Source of the DNA: JBHIBA01 sp046758845
GTDB taxonomy: Bacteria > UBA8248 > JACPRG01 > G963555815
Length of the DNA: 45,558 nt
Assembly: GCA_046758845.1 (NCBI GenBank)
Contig: JBHIBA010000006.1
Span: 1 to 45,558 of the forward strand
Direction of reading: 5' to 3'
Part shown: positions 8,158 through 16,168 of the stretch, piece by piece
Numbering within the stretch: position 1 is the first letter of the stretch
Layout of the letters: each line of letters opens with the position of its first letter
The notes under the pieces: model-generated
Told to the model about the DNA's origin: nothing
The model's input: the letters and a program-made list of their open reading frames with translations, nothing else
Databases searched by the model: none
Translations under genes and position numbers: made by a program

Positions 8158-9059
8158 GGACGGGGAGCCGCAAGCGCCTGTTCGGGACTTTTCGTTACGC
8201 CATCCTGCTGGTGTGGGCGCTCATTTCCATCTTTCCCGTCTTCTGGATGGCGTCCACCTCCCTGAAGCCCAATGAGGAGTGGTTCGCCTGGCCGGCCCAC
8301 TTCGTCCCCCAGAGGCCTACCCTCAACAATTACCGCATCGTGTGGAACCCCTTTGGGCAGGAGGAGGGATTCGGGCGGGAGAAACTGCAAACTTCCCAGG
8401 TCGGTAGCCCGTTGTCAGCCTTCGGCAATTCCGTCATCATCGCCTTCACCTCCACGGTGCTCTCTGTGGCCGTCGGTTTCTTGCTGGCCTACGGCGTCTC
8501 GCGCTATCGGGTCATGCCGGAGCAGAGGCTGTTCAATCTGCTCATTCTGCGGATGGTGCCGCCCATCGCTATCGCCTTGCCCATCCTGATTTACTACCGG
8601 TGGTGGGAGCAAGGGGTGGGCCTGAGATTCCTGGACACTTACCACGGCCTCATCATTCTCTACGTCGTGACGACGTTGCCTTATTCCACCTGGATGCTGA
8701 AAAGCTTTATCGATGAGGTGCCGATTGAGGTGGAGCAGGCGGCGGCCCTGATGGGGGCCAGCAGGCTGCGGACGATGGGGGAGGTGGTCTTCCCGCTGGT
8801 GCGCTCGGGCATCGTGGCCACGCTGCTGTTCGTCCTCATCCTGACATGGAGCGAATACCTGCTGGCCCTGACGCTTGGGTTCGGCGACATCTCGACCCTG
8901 CCCATCGCCATGAGCCGCTACGAAGGAGCCACCGAGGGGCGCATCTATGGGCATCAGGCGGCTTTGTCGGTGGGCGTCACGATCCCCCTGGTTATCATCG
9001 GTTTGCTCATCCACAAGCACTTGGTCCGGGGCTTCAGCTTCGGGATGATGAAGCGGTAG
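8154..9059 (+). CDS. ABC transporter permease, MalG/UgpE type
   Basis: The 301-residue partner permease has a single hydrophobic N-terminal segment (about 16-34), a periplasmic loop with the TLNNYRIVW stretch typical of MalG-class proteins, several further membrane segments, and the EAA loop QAAALMGASRLRTMGEV near 195-211. Together with the preceding gene it forms the membrane channel. The start codon overlaps the previous stop (ATGA). Downstream, after 84 bp, comes the LVIVD-repeat gene on the same strand. Confidence 0.92.
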   Translation: MRTGSRKRLFGTFRYAILLVWALISIFPVFWMASTSLKPNEEWFAWPAHFVPQRPTLNNYRIVWNPFGQEEGFGREKLQTSQVGSPLSAFGNSVIIAFTSTVLSVAVGFLLAYGVSRYRVMPEQRLFNLLILRMVPPIAIALPILIYYRWWEQGVGLRFLDTYHGLIILYVVTTLPYSTWMLKSFIDEVPIEVEQAAALMGASRLRTMGEVVFPLVRSGIVATLLFVLILTWSEYLLALTLGFGDISTLPIAMSRYEGATEGRIYGHQAALSVGVTIPLVIIGLLIHKHLVRGFSFGMMKR

Positions 9060-9143
9060 GCCTCTTCGCCACCCGCTCGTTGGTTTCAAAGGGGTCCCTT
9101 TTAGGGCAGGGTCGGCCCGAGCGTTCAGAAAGGGCGTTTTGAG

Positions 9144-10364
9144 ATGGACGAGGCCCGCGCGCTGAATATGCGTCTGGTGGGGTATCACGATTTAGAAAAG
9201 CGGCCCGCCTTCAAGCTGGCCCTCCAGGTGGTGGACGGTCGTTGGTACCTTTACACCTCACAATTCTGGTGCTCGGGGTGGAGCATCCTGGATGTGACCG
9301 ACCCCTCCCGGCCCGAGTTTGTGAAGTTCGTCGAGGGACCCGAGAACACCTGGACCCTCCAAGTCCAGGTGGCCGAGGGGAAGATGATCACCTCCCTGGA
9401 GAGGATCTTTTCCGAGGAGTGGGGGCACGACCCGACCAAACCATTTTTCGAAGGGATCTATACTTGGGACGTCTCCGAGCCCAGGGAGCCTAGGCGCCTT
9501 TCACAATTCAAGACCGGCCACCTGGGCACGCACCGCAACTACTACGACGGGGGTGGGTACGTCCACTGCGCCGCGGCAGCCCGGGGATACGGGGGGCTGA
9601 TCTACCGGATCGTGGACATCCAGGACCCGGAGCGCCCCGTGGAGGCGGGGCGCTGGGCGCTGCCCGAGCAGTGGACGGCGGGGGGCGGCAAGCCGAGCGG
9701 GCCCTATGTCTCCCTGCACGGTCCCCCTTACGTAGAAGGGGACCGGGCCTACCTCTCCTACGGCTCGGCCGGGATGGTCATCCTGGACATCTCCGACCTG
9801 TCCGTCCCGAAACTGGTGAGCCGGCTGGACGTGGGGCCGGCCCTGGGGAGCTGGCTGGGCTGCCACACGGTGGTGCCTTATCCCAGCCGCAAGCTGGCGG
9901 TGATCAACGGCGAGGCCATCAACGAGGACTGCGACGAACCCGTGAACTACACCTGCGTGGTGGACCTTTCCAATGAGGCGAACCCCAGGGTCATCTCCCT
10001 GTTTCCTATCCCGGTCCCGCCTGAGGGTGCCCCTTACCGCAACTTCTGCCAGAAGGGGGGACGCTTCGGCCCCCACAATCAGCACCATCCCCAGCATCAT
10101 CCCGACCTGGAAAGCCGCGACGACCGGATCTACCTCACCTACTTCAACGCCGGCCTGCGCGTCTACGACTTGACCGACCCTTACCTACCGCGGGAGATCG
10201 GCTGGTACGTTCCCCCCGACCCCAAAGAGCGCCTGGGGCTTCTGCCCAAGAAGCTGGTCTGTCAGACGGAGGACGTCCTCGTGGACCGGCGCGGCTACAT
10301 CTACATCACCGACAAGAACTGGGGCATCCATATTTTAGAATTCACCGGGGACGGGGGAAGGTAA
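9144..10364 (+). CDS. LVIVD-repeat beta-propeller protein
   Basis: The 406-residue protein has no signal peptide, so it is probably cytoplasmic. Six LVIVD-type units, each with an aromatic or hydrophobic strand followed by a D-(I/V/L)-x-(D/N/E)-x-x-x-P turn, can be seen near residues 44-60, 104-120, 152-168, 209-226, 270-285 and 336-353, consistent with a beta-propeller. A striking His cluster, GPHNQHHPQHHPD (309-321), may bind metal or substrate. The biochemical role of the family is not established. Its place directly behind two permease genes and ahead of a hydrolase suggests it acts on the imported compound; this is inference. Confidence 0.8.
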   Translation: MDEARALNMRLVGYHDLEKRPAFKLALQVVDGRWYLYTSQFWCSGWSILDVTDPSRPEFVKFVEGPENTWTLQVQVAEGKMITSLERIFSEEWGHDPTKPFFEGIYTWDVSEPREPRRLSQFKTGHLGTHRNYYDGGGYVHCAAAARGYGGLIYRIVDIQDPERPVEAGRWALPEQWTAGGGKPSGPYVSLHGPPYVEGDRAYLSYGSAGMVILDISDLSVPKLVSRLDVGPALGSWLGCHTVVPYPSRKLAVINGEAINEDCDEPVNYTCVVDLSNEANPRVISLFPIPVPPEGAPYRNFCQKGGRFGPHNQHHPQHHPDLESRDDRIYLTYFNAGLRVYDLTDPYLPREIGWYVPPDPKERLGLLPKKLVCQTEDVLVDRRGYIYITDKNWGIHILEFTGDGGR

Positions 10365-10441
10365 CACACCTCTGGGAAGCCGGGACGGCGCATGACCGTC
10401 GTGGCCGGCCTTTTACCCGGAATAAGAAGGAGAAGAGAAAT

Positions 10442-11671
10442 ATGGTCCGCAACAGAGGGACACAGCAAAGCTGGGTCATGGACGCCTTCCTGGCATCCGG
10501 GGGTGGATGGAGCATCTTGCACCCTGAGGCCGAGGGCATCTTCGAGGAGCTGGGATACAACCACACAGACATCGTCCGGGTGGTCTCCCGCACCAAGGCG
10601 GCCAAGATGTTCCCCAAGGCGTGGAGCCTGACGGCGGCAGAGGTGGCGCGCAAGGCCAACAACTACGAGGAGCGGGGGTTTTGCCTCGCCGCCCGCGACC
10701 TTTACCGGCGCGCCGCCCAGCTCTACGGCCGCGCCCAGTATGGCTATTTCTTCGACCACCCCCTGAAGACCCACTTTCACGTGCAGATGGTCCAGTGCTA
10801 TGAGAAGTGCGCCCGATTCAACCCCACACCGGTGGAGCGGGTGCAGTTCCTGGCCGAGGGAAAGACCGTTTACGCCGTCTACCACGGCACGGGGAGTTCG
10901 GGAAAGTCGCCGGCCTGTCTCCTCTTCCCCGGCATGGACATGTTCAAAGAGGACTGGCACACCATGGCCCAGAACTACCTCGTGCCGCGGGGGATCGCCT
11001 GCCTGGCCATGGATGGGCCCGGCCAGGGAGAGACCCTCCTGCACGGCTACAAGGTGAACGCCACCAACTACGCCCACGCCATACGGGCCGGGCTGGACTG
11101 GCTTCAAGGGCGCCCCGAGGTGGACGGAGATAAGCTTGCGGGCTACGGGCTCAGCATGGGCAGCTACTGGGGGACCCTCGCCGCCGCCACCGACGACCGT
11201 CTCAAGGCCGTGGCCACCACGCTGGGTTGTTATGGGGACATGGAGGTCATCTTCAATCAGTCTCAGCCCAACTTTAAGGCGAACTTCATGTGGATGGCCG
11301 GGTACTCCGACGAGAAGAAATTCGATGAGGAGGTGGCCTCCAAGATGCATTCTCGGGAGACGGCTCCCAAGATCAAGTGTCCCTTCCTGATGGCCCACGG
11401 CGAGTTCGACGAGCTCACGCCCCTGGTCGATGCCCTCAAGACCTACAACCTCTTGAAGTGCCCGAAGGAGATCTGGATCTTCGACAACGAGTTCCACCCC
11501 CTGGGCGGCGTGGCCAACGAGCTCCTCGGCGGGGTGGGTGACTGGCTGCTCAAGATGCTTAAGGGAGACTATGCGTCCGACATGGACAACCGGCTGTGGA
11601 TCGGGCGCGACGGAAACGTTGTCATGGGCGACTGTCAGCCGGCCTGGTGGGACGGGGCCTTTTCGATCTAA
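10442..11671 (+). CDS. Alpha/beta hydrolase, second paralogue
   Basis: The 409-residue protein has a helical N-terminal region followed by an alpha/beta hydrolase core: DGPGQGE near 191-197, nucleophile elbow GLSMGS (Ser238), an acid in HGEFDELTP and a late His in EFHPLGG. The order and spacing mirror the hydrolase at 4058-5161, so the two look like paralogues bracketing the transporter genes. A C-terminal extension of about 35 residues (after KMLKGDY) is absent from the other copy. The ATG at 10442 has AAGGAG upstream. It ends the plus-strand transporter run and faces the ATPase gene across repeat copy B. A role in cleaving the imported substrate is inferred from context. Confidence 0.87.
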   Translation: MVRNRGTQQSWVMDAFLASGGGWSILHPEAEGIFEELGYNHTDIVRVVSRTKAAKMFPKAWSLTAAEVARKANNYEERGFCLAARDLYRRAAQLYGRAQYGYFFDHPLKTHFHVQMVQCYEKCARFNPTPVERVQFLAEGKTVYAVYHGTGSSGKSPACLLFPGMDMFKEDWHTMAQNYLVPRGIACLAMDGPGQGETLLHGYKVNATNYAHAIRAGLDWLQGRPEVDGDKLAGYGLSMGSYWGTLAAATDDRLKAVATTLGCYGDMEVIFNQSQPNFKANFMWMAGYSDEKKFDEEVASKMHSRETAPKIKCPFLMAHGEFDELTPLVDALKTYNLLKCPKEIWIFDNEFHPLGGVANELLGGVGDWLLKMLKGDYASDMDNRLWIGRDGNVVMGDCQPAWWDGAFSI

Positions 11672-11689
11672 GGCGCCAGGGTAAAAAAA

Positions 11690-11897
11690 CCAGGGGGGCA
11701 TTTTTGTAAAACCGCCCCCCTGGACCCCCCGAAAAACTTTTCACGGCCGAGCTTGCAGCTCGGCCTGCACGCGGCGTCCGCGAAACAGCTGACCGTCTGT
11801 GTGTCCTGCGCGGGCGTTCACTCTTCTTGCCAAAGAGGGCGGCCCTTCAGGGCCGCCCTCTTTGGCGAAGCAGAAGTTTTGCTGGGGGGGGCGGTCC
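11690..11897. repeat. Two-hairpin dispersed repeat, copy B
   Basis: Between convergent genes, a 10-bp hairpin (11690-11699 with 11714-11723) is followed by CCCCCCGAAAAACTTTTCACGG. Then come hairpin 1 (11745-11752 with 11758-11765, GGCCGAGC/GCTCGGCC), about 60 bp of linker, and hairpin 2 (11829-11845 with 11850-11866), a perfect 17-bp stem with a TTCA loop. The sequence GCGAA, GAAGTTTTGCTGGGGGGGG closes the element. Flank motifs and hairpin positions match copy A at 1-240, yet the stem sequences are unrelated. It may also end transcription for both flanking genes. Confidence 0.75.
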
Positions 11898-12974
11898 TCA
11901 TTGCTTCCTGTCTACGCGGGCGCCTTGGGGGTCAAAAAGATAGATGTGGTTCGGGCTGAGGTCGAACGTGACGGAGTCTTTTTCCGCGATTTCCGAGCCC
12001 CCTTCAACGACTGACGTGAGCAACCGGGAGCCGCCGTAATCCAGGTAGAGCAAGGTGTCCTTTCCCAGCGGTTCCAACAAGGCCACCTTCGCCCGGTGGG
12101 CGCCGCCCGAAGGCTTCACTCTCACTTGCTCGGGCCGGACCCCTACGGTGATCCGTCCCCTGTATTGAGCGCGGAGGTTGCCCAGCGTCAACCGAAGACC
12201 CGGACACGCAAACACCCCCCTGCCGGATTCGTCGTGCAGTTCTCCCTCAAGATGGTTCATTGTGGGGGACCCGAAGAAACCGGCCACGAAGCGGTTGACA
12301 GGGTTGTGATAGAGATCCAGGGCGCCCCCGACCTGTTCGATGTCTCCGTCGCGCATCACCACGATCCGGTCCGCCAGTGTCATGGCCTCTTCCTGGTCGT
12401 GGGTCACGTAAACGAAGGTCTTTCGCAGTTCCGAATGGAGGCGGTCAATCTCGACCCGCATTTCTTTGCGCAACTGGGCGTCCAGGTTGGAGAGCGGCTC
12501 GTCTAAAAGGAAGGCCGTGGGCTCCGTCACCAGGGTTCGGGCCAGCGCTACTCGCTGGGCTTCGCCGCCGGAGAGCTTGCCGGGAAGCTTGTCCAGGTGC
12601 TCGTGGATATGAACCAGGGAGGCGACCTCCTCCACTTTTTTCCGGATGACATCGGCGGGGAGCTTCTTCACCCGGAGACCGAACGCAATGTTCCCGAAGA
12701 CGGTCTTGTGGGGGAAAAGGGCCAGATTCTGAAATACCATGCCCAGGTTGCGCCGGCCGGGTTCCACGTCGGTGGCACGGGACCCATCGATGTAGACGTC
12801 CCCGGAGGACGGCTCCTCCAGCCCCGCGATCATCCTGAGAGTCGTGGTCTTCCCGCAACCGGAGGGACCTACAAAGACCAGGAACTCGCCCTCGTGGACC
12901 TCGAGGTTCGTGTCCTTGACAGCGACCTTGGGGCCGAATTCCTTCCGGAGGTTTTCCAGCCGGATTTGACCCAT
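11898..12974 (-). CDS. Carbohydrate-type ABC transporter ATP-binding protein (MalK/UgpC class)
   Basis: The 358-residue ATPase carries Walker A GPSGCGKT (36-43), Q-loop FQNLALFP (Gln82), signature LSGGE (134-138), Walker B FLLDEP (155-160), D-loop SNLDA and H-loop THDQEEA. A TOBE-type regulatory and substrate-sensing domain occupies the last 120 residues (VGVRPEQVRV segment), as in the class that pairs with MalF/MalG-type permeases. It is the only ATPase in the window, so it most likely powers the 7261-9059 permeases, although it is encoded convergently on the other strand rather than within their operon. Confidence 0.93.
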   Translation of the reverse strand: MGQIRLENLRKEFGPKVAVKDTNLEVHEGEFLVFVGPSGCGKTTTLRMIAGLEEPSSGDVYIDGSRATDVEPGRRNLGMVFQNLALFPHKTVFGNIAFGLRVKKLPADVIRKKVEEVASLVHIHEHLDKLPGKLSGGEAQRVALARTLVTEPTAFLLDEPLSNLDAQLRKEMRVEIDRLHSELRKTFVYVTHDQEEAMTLADRIVVMRDGDIEQVGGALDLYHNPVNRFVAGFFGSPTMNHLEGELHDESGRGVFACPGLRLTLGNLRAQYRGRITVGVRPEQVRVKPSGGAHRAKVALLEPLGKDTLLYLDYGGSRLLTSVVEGGSEIAEKDSVTFDLSPNHIYLFDPQGARVDRKQ

Positions 12975-13258
12975 ACCCCCATCCCCTCATTCAGTTGCGC
13001 CAGCACGTCGCGGCAAAGGCTGAGCGCAACCTGACACTCAAGCATCGGGCGGTCACGACGGATTTAAAGAGGCCCTGAAAGACCCGGCTGCAGATTAGAC
13101 TTTTTATAGCACACCCGGGTCTGGGATGGGAATCTCATACCGGTGGCTTCGAGCTCCGCTGCGTTCCGGGCGCGCCCTGGCCCCCCTCAGTCTGCGGGCC
13201 TTGGGGGCCCGTGGCCGCCTCATAGGAAGGCGATTTTCCCGCTTTTAGCAGGTAGCGG

Positions 13259-13287
13259 TTGCCCGCCCCGCTGTGTATCTGTTAAAT
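13259..13287 (+). promoter_or_regulatory. Weak candidate promoter for the amidohydrolase gene
   Basis: TTGCCC (13259-13264), a 17-bp spacer and TTAAAT (13282-13287) each match four of six sigma-70 positions, about 120 bp upstream of the GTG start. The surrounding divergent gap 12975-13408 holds no gene that I can support. Confidence 0.25.
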
Positions 13288-13408
13288 TGATGGGCGGTTT
13301 CACTCACACTTGCCATACGGAATTCCTGCATGATTTTCGAGGCGGGAACCTTCTCTTCGTTCTCCGCAAGACTTCGCCCGTTCCGGCCGAAGCCCGGAGG
13401 GATGCGCC

Positions 13409-14380
13409 GTGAAGATTGATGTCCAGTGCCACTTTTTCCCCGATGACCTCGTCAAGAAGCTGGAGAAGCGAGCGAGCCCGCCCAACGCCGTGCGCAAAGA
13501 CGGCCGGACGATGGTGTTCGTCAGCCGGCGCACGGGTTTTCCCCTTCCCCCTTCTATCATTGACCTGGAGGAGAAACTGCGGGCCATGGACTCGTCGGGG
13601 GTGGACGTGCAGGTCCTCAGCCTCAACGTCCCTGGGCCTGAGCTGGCAGGGGGAGAGGAGGCCGACGACCTGGCCGAGCTCGCCCACGACTGCCTGGCAG
13701 AGATCAAACAAAAGCACCCCGACAAGTTCTGGGGGATTGCCACCCTGGGGCTGGGGGACATGGACCGCTCCCTGCGGGAGCTGGACCGCTGTGTGAGTGA
13801 CCTGGGGTTCAAGGCCGTCCAACTCTTCTCCAACGTGCGGGCGAGGCCGCTTGACGACCCATTCCTTCATCCTCTGTACGAGCGGTGCGAGCAGCTGAAC
13901 CTCCCCATCTTCCTGCATCCCACGGCCCCTATGCTTGAGGAGGCGATGGCCGATTACAACCTCATCCCGATGGTGGGGTTCCTCTTCGACACAACGCTGG
14001 CCGCGCTGCGGCTCATCCTGAGCGGGACCCTGAAGAAATTCCCGGGCGTCAAGTTCGTTCTCCCTCACGTAGGGAGCACCATTCCCTATCTGCTGGGACG
14101 CATCGACTACCAGTCGTCCATCATGCCCGGCGGCCGGGAGAACATCGATGGCCCCCCGAGCGAGTATTTCCGGCATTTTTACTTTGATACTGTTTCCTCC
14201 TACCAGCCGGCCATCGATTACTTCTTCGGGCTCTTCGGCTCGGAGCGACTCCTGTTCGGAAGCGACTACCCCTGGGTGGGGATGGACATGGCCGTTGATT
14301 TGGTGGAAGGGCTTCCGGCCCAGGAGGCCGACCGGGAGCGGATCTATTCCAAGAACGCCCTCGAGCTGCTTCGCCGGTAG
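13409..14380 (+). CDS. Amidohydrolase of the ACMSD (aminocarboxymuconate-semialdehyde decarboxylase) family
   Basis: The 323-residue TIM-barrel protein has the layout of ACMSD-type metal-dependent decarboxylases and hydrolases. Recognisable ligand segments are FLHPT (His170), LPHVGS (His220) and FGSDYPW (Asp286). The N-terminal metal motif, normally HxH, reads DVQCHFFP: His8 is kept but the first His is Gln6. Translation starts at a GTG with GGAGG 8 nt upstream. The family decarboxylates or hydrolyses aromatic or ring-cleavage acids; the substrate is unknown. The gene stands alone, with hairpin-rich sequence downstream. Confidence 0.88.
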   Translation: MKIDVQCHFFPDDLVKKLEKRASPPNAVRKDGRTMVFVSRRTGFPLPPSIIDLEEKLRAMDSSGVDVQVLSLNVPGPELAGGEEADDLAELAHDCLAEIKQKHPDKFWGIATLGLGDMDRSLRELDRCVSDLGFKAVQLFSNVRARPLDDPFLHPLYERCEQLNLPIFLHPTAPMLEEAMADYNLIPMVGFLFDTTLAALRLILSGTLKKFPGVKFVLPHVGSTIPYLLGRIDYQSSIMPGGRENIDGPPSEYFRHFYFDTVSSYQPAIDYFFGLFGSERLLFGSDYPWVGMDMAVDLVEGLPAQEADRERIYSKNALELLRR

Positions 14381-14421
14381 CCTTGTCCTTCTGCGAGCGG
14401 ACGGGGCGGGGCCGGCCCCAC

Positions 14422-14538
14422 AGGCCGCGATTTCCGCTGGTGGGGCGGGCATTTGGGTTGGTGACCCCTTGCCCGCCGCCGGGCCCACCGGGCTGGAAGC
14501 CCGGCCCACTACACCCCCGGCCGACCAAATCGCGGCTA
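14422..14538. repeat. Diverged palindromic repeat related to the GTAGC family
   Basis: The left edge reads GGCCGCGATTTCC and the right edge ACCAAATCGCGGCTAC, so the GCCGCGATTT arms of the family are present in inverted orientation. Internal GC-rich stems such as CGGGCTGGAAGCCCG fill the middle. The match to copies 1-3 is limited to the arms. Confidence 0.45.
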
Positions 14539-14579
14539 CTCCGGGGGTCAGAGAGAAATCGTGCACCCACACTTGAGAA

Positions 14580-14601
14580 CCCAGGCGCTCGTTAGCCTGG
14601 G
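14580..14601 (+). terminator. Stem-loop downstream of the amidohydrolase gene
   Basis: CCCAGGC (14580-14586) pairs with GCCTGGG (14595-14601). A second GC stem (GGCGGC / GCCGCC) follows at about 14601-14620. There is no clear T-run, so intrinsic termination is uncertain. Confidence 0.3.
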
Positions 14602-14667
14602 CGGCGGGTTCGCGCCGCCGTTCAGGTTGTGCAGTTCATCATAGCAAGGTGACGAAGGGAGGGAGCG

Positions 14668-15087
14668 ATGGACGGATCGCAGATGGACGCCGTGACGCAA
14701 CGCCTGGACCGCTTGGAGCGGGAGAATGGGCGATGGAAGGCCGTCGGCATCATCGCCGTGGCCGTCTTCGCTCTCGTCGTGTCCCTGGGGGCCACGGGGG
14801 GTGGGGGAGCGAAGGTCGCCGAAGAGATCCGGGCAAAGAAATTCGCCGTCGTAGACGAGGATGGAAGAGAACGCGGAGTTTTCGCCGTCACGGAAATGGG
14901 ATCAGGTCTTCAACTGAAAGACGTTGAAGGTAGAGTTCGAGCGGTACTGATGCTGGACGCGAAGGGTCCCGGCCTGGAACTTCGGGACGCGAAAGGAAGG
15001 GCACGGACCCGACTGGGCCTAACGAGGGACGGCCAGAGGGTTGTCCGGGGAAACGTGTCTCGGTCGATCTTCCGCTCTAGTCGCTAG
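14668..15087 (+). CDS. Small membrane-anchored protein with beta-type internal repeats, function unknown
   Basis: This protein of 139 residues begins with a short heptad-like helix (VTQRLDRLERENGRWK, about 9-24), then one membrane segment (about 25-44). After it comes a Gly/Asp-rich tail in which a unit of about 25 residues, pattern VxDxxGRxRxxLxLxxxGPGLxL, recurs two to three times (KFAVVDEDGRERGVF; LQLKDVEGRVRAVL; LELRDAKGRARTRL). The layout suggests a membrane anchor carrying a small beta-repeat domain outside the cytoplasm. GGGAGGGAGCG precedes the ATG, supporting the start. No function is known to me. Confidence 0.72.
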   Translation: MDGSQMDAVTQRLDRLERENGRWKAVGIIAVAVFALVVSLGATGGGGAKVAEEIRAKKFAVVDEDGRERGVFAVTEMGSGLQLKDVEGRVRAVLMLDAKGPGLELRDAKGRARTRLGLTRDGQRVVRGNVSRSIFRSSR

Positions 15088-15280
15088 TGCAGACCGAGGT
15101 CTGTAGTTGAATATCTCCTGCTTTTGGAAATTTTTGGGAAACCCAGCCCCCCTCCCCGGAAAGAAGGATGGGTACCTTTGCGCATAGGGATGGGGGCCGG
15201 GCTTCTATTTGTCGATTCAGTTCCCTTTTGCTTGAGCCAGTCCCAGATGTCGATCCGCAAGTCTGGGCTTTGCAGAAGAA

Positions 15281-15589
15281 CTAATCCACCTGATCGAAGC
15301 ATCCATCGATGCATAAGAGGAAGGCGTCTCTACAATCGGCCTTGGCCGTTCGAAACTCTCCGAGCGCAGTTCGAACGCACGCTAGGCGTCCAAGGCGAGG
15401 ACCTTCTCTACAAACAGCTAAATCGTCCCGGAGATCATCCGCCGCCTCCCTCTTGCATGCTCCGAGGCTTTGCGCACACGCCGCTATGCACTCTCCAGTG
15501 CTTCCGTCCTGAGCAGGTGCAACTCCAGGGAGCAGAATGAGCCCACCAAGGGTTAGACCAAGGATGAGATTGAGTCCAGCTTTCCTCAT
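15281..15589 (-). CDS. Small secreted cysteine-rich protein, function unknown
   Basis: The 102-residue protein has a clear Sec signal peptide (Lys-Arg start, hydrophobic 6-22, cleavage after about APAQ). The mature part has eight Cys at 34, 38, 45, 60, 71, 86, 93 and 97. Their spacing is mirror-like: C-x3-C-x6-C at the start and C-x6-C-x3-C at the end, joined by charged, helix-prone sequence, which would suit a disulfide-pinned helical hairpin. AGGAG lies 7 nt before the ATG. It is divergent from the deaminase gene and close to the membrane-anchored repeat protein gene. Confidence 0.75.
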   Translation of the reverse strand: MRKAGLNLILGLTLGGLILLPGVAPAQDGSTGECIAACAQSLGACKREAADDLRDDLAVCREGPRLGRLACVRTALGEFRTAKADCRDAFLLCIDGCFDQVD

Positions 15590-16168
15590 GGGTTTCTCCT
15601 CTTTTTGAAGTAGTGAACCAACATTTCCTCGAAGGACCAGCTCGTTCCTTCAAGGTTACCACAAAACGGCGGGTTCGGTTTACAGACTTGCTCCGACCTT
15701 TGAAAACCAAGTGAACTTCGTGGTTTCACTAAGCCTCCGTGGCAAGGAAGAGGGGCCAGCCGTGACCGCGGGGGACCCGAGGGCGTTTTCGCCAAGGGGG
15801 CCAGCCCCGACGCCGTCATCTCTTGTGAGAGTCTGGAGTTTGACTCGCTCGGCAGCGTCTAACCGGTAAGCCCGAAATTCTCGCCGGCAAGTTGACTTGG
15901 GGTAGAATCGGGCGTTGGCTCGACAGGGCCGGCTCGCGGTGAAATCGGGTCCAGCCTTACCCTTCCTTCTGGTGAGGAGCCCCGGTTGGCGCCGGACCTT
16001 TCTCATCGTCGGCCCAAGAAGGACGGGAGAAAACCTGGCCATCGATGTTCCTCATCGCGCGGCGAGGTCAAACCCTTCTGTGAATGGGCATGCGGATTCG
16101 AAAAAGCGCCCCCAGGTCTACGGAGATCATCCCCGTGGACCTTAACACAAGTCAAGGGGAGAGAGCCG
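15590..16168. other. Non-coding divergent gap, nothing firm recognised
   Basis: This 579-bp gap separates the secreted Cys-rich protein gene and the deaminase gene. Open frames cross it on both strands but have no ribosome site and no protein-like composition. TTGACT-like hexamers occur (near 15838 and 15891) without a well-spaced -10 box. Confidence 0.4.

Noticed and set aside
15680..16042. 120-codon minus-strand frame in the gap before the deaminase gene
   Set aside because: No ribosome site, Arg/Pro/Gly-rich shadow composition and no domain.
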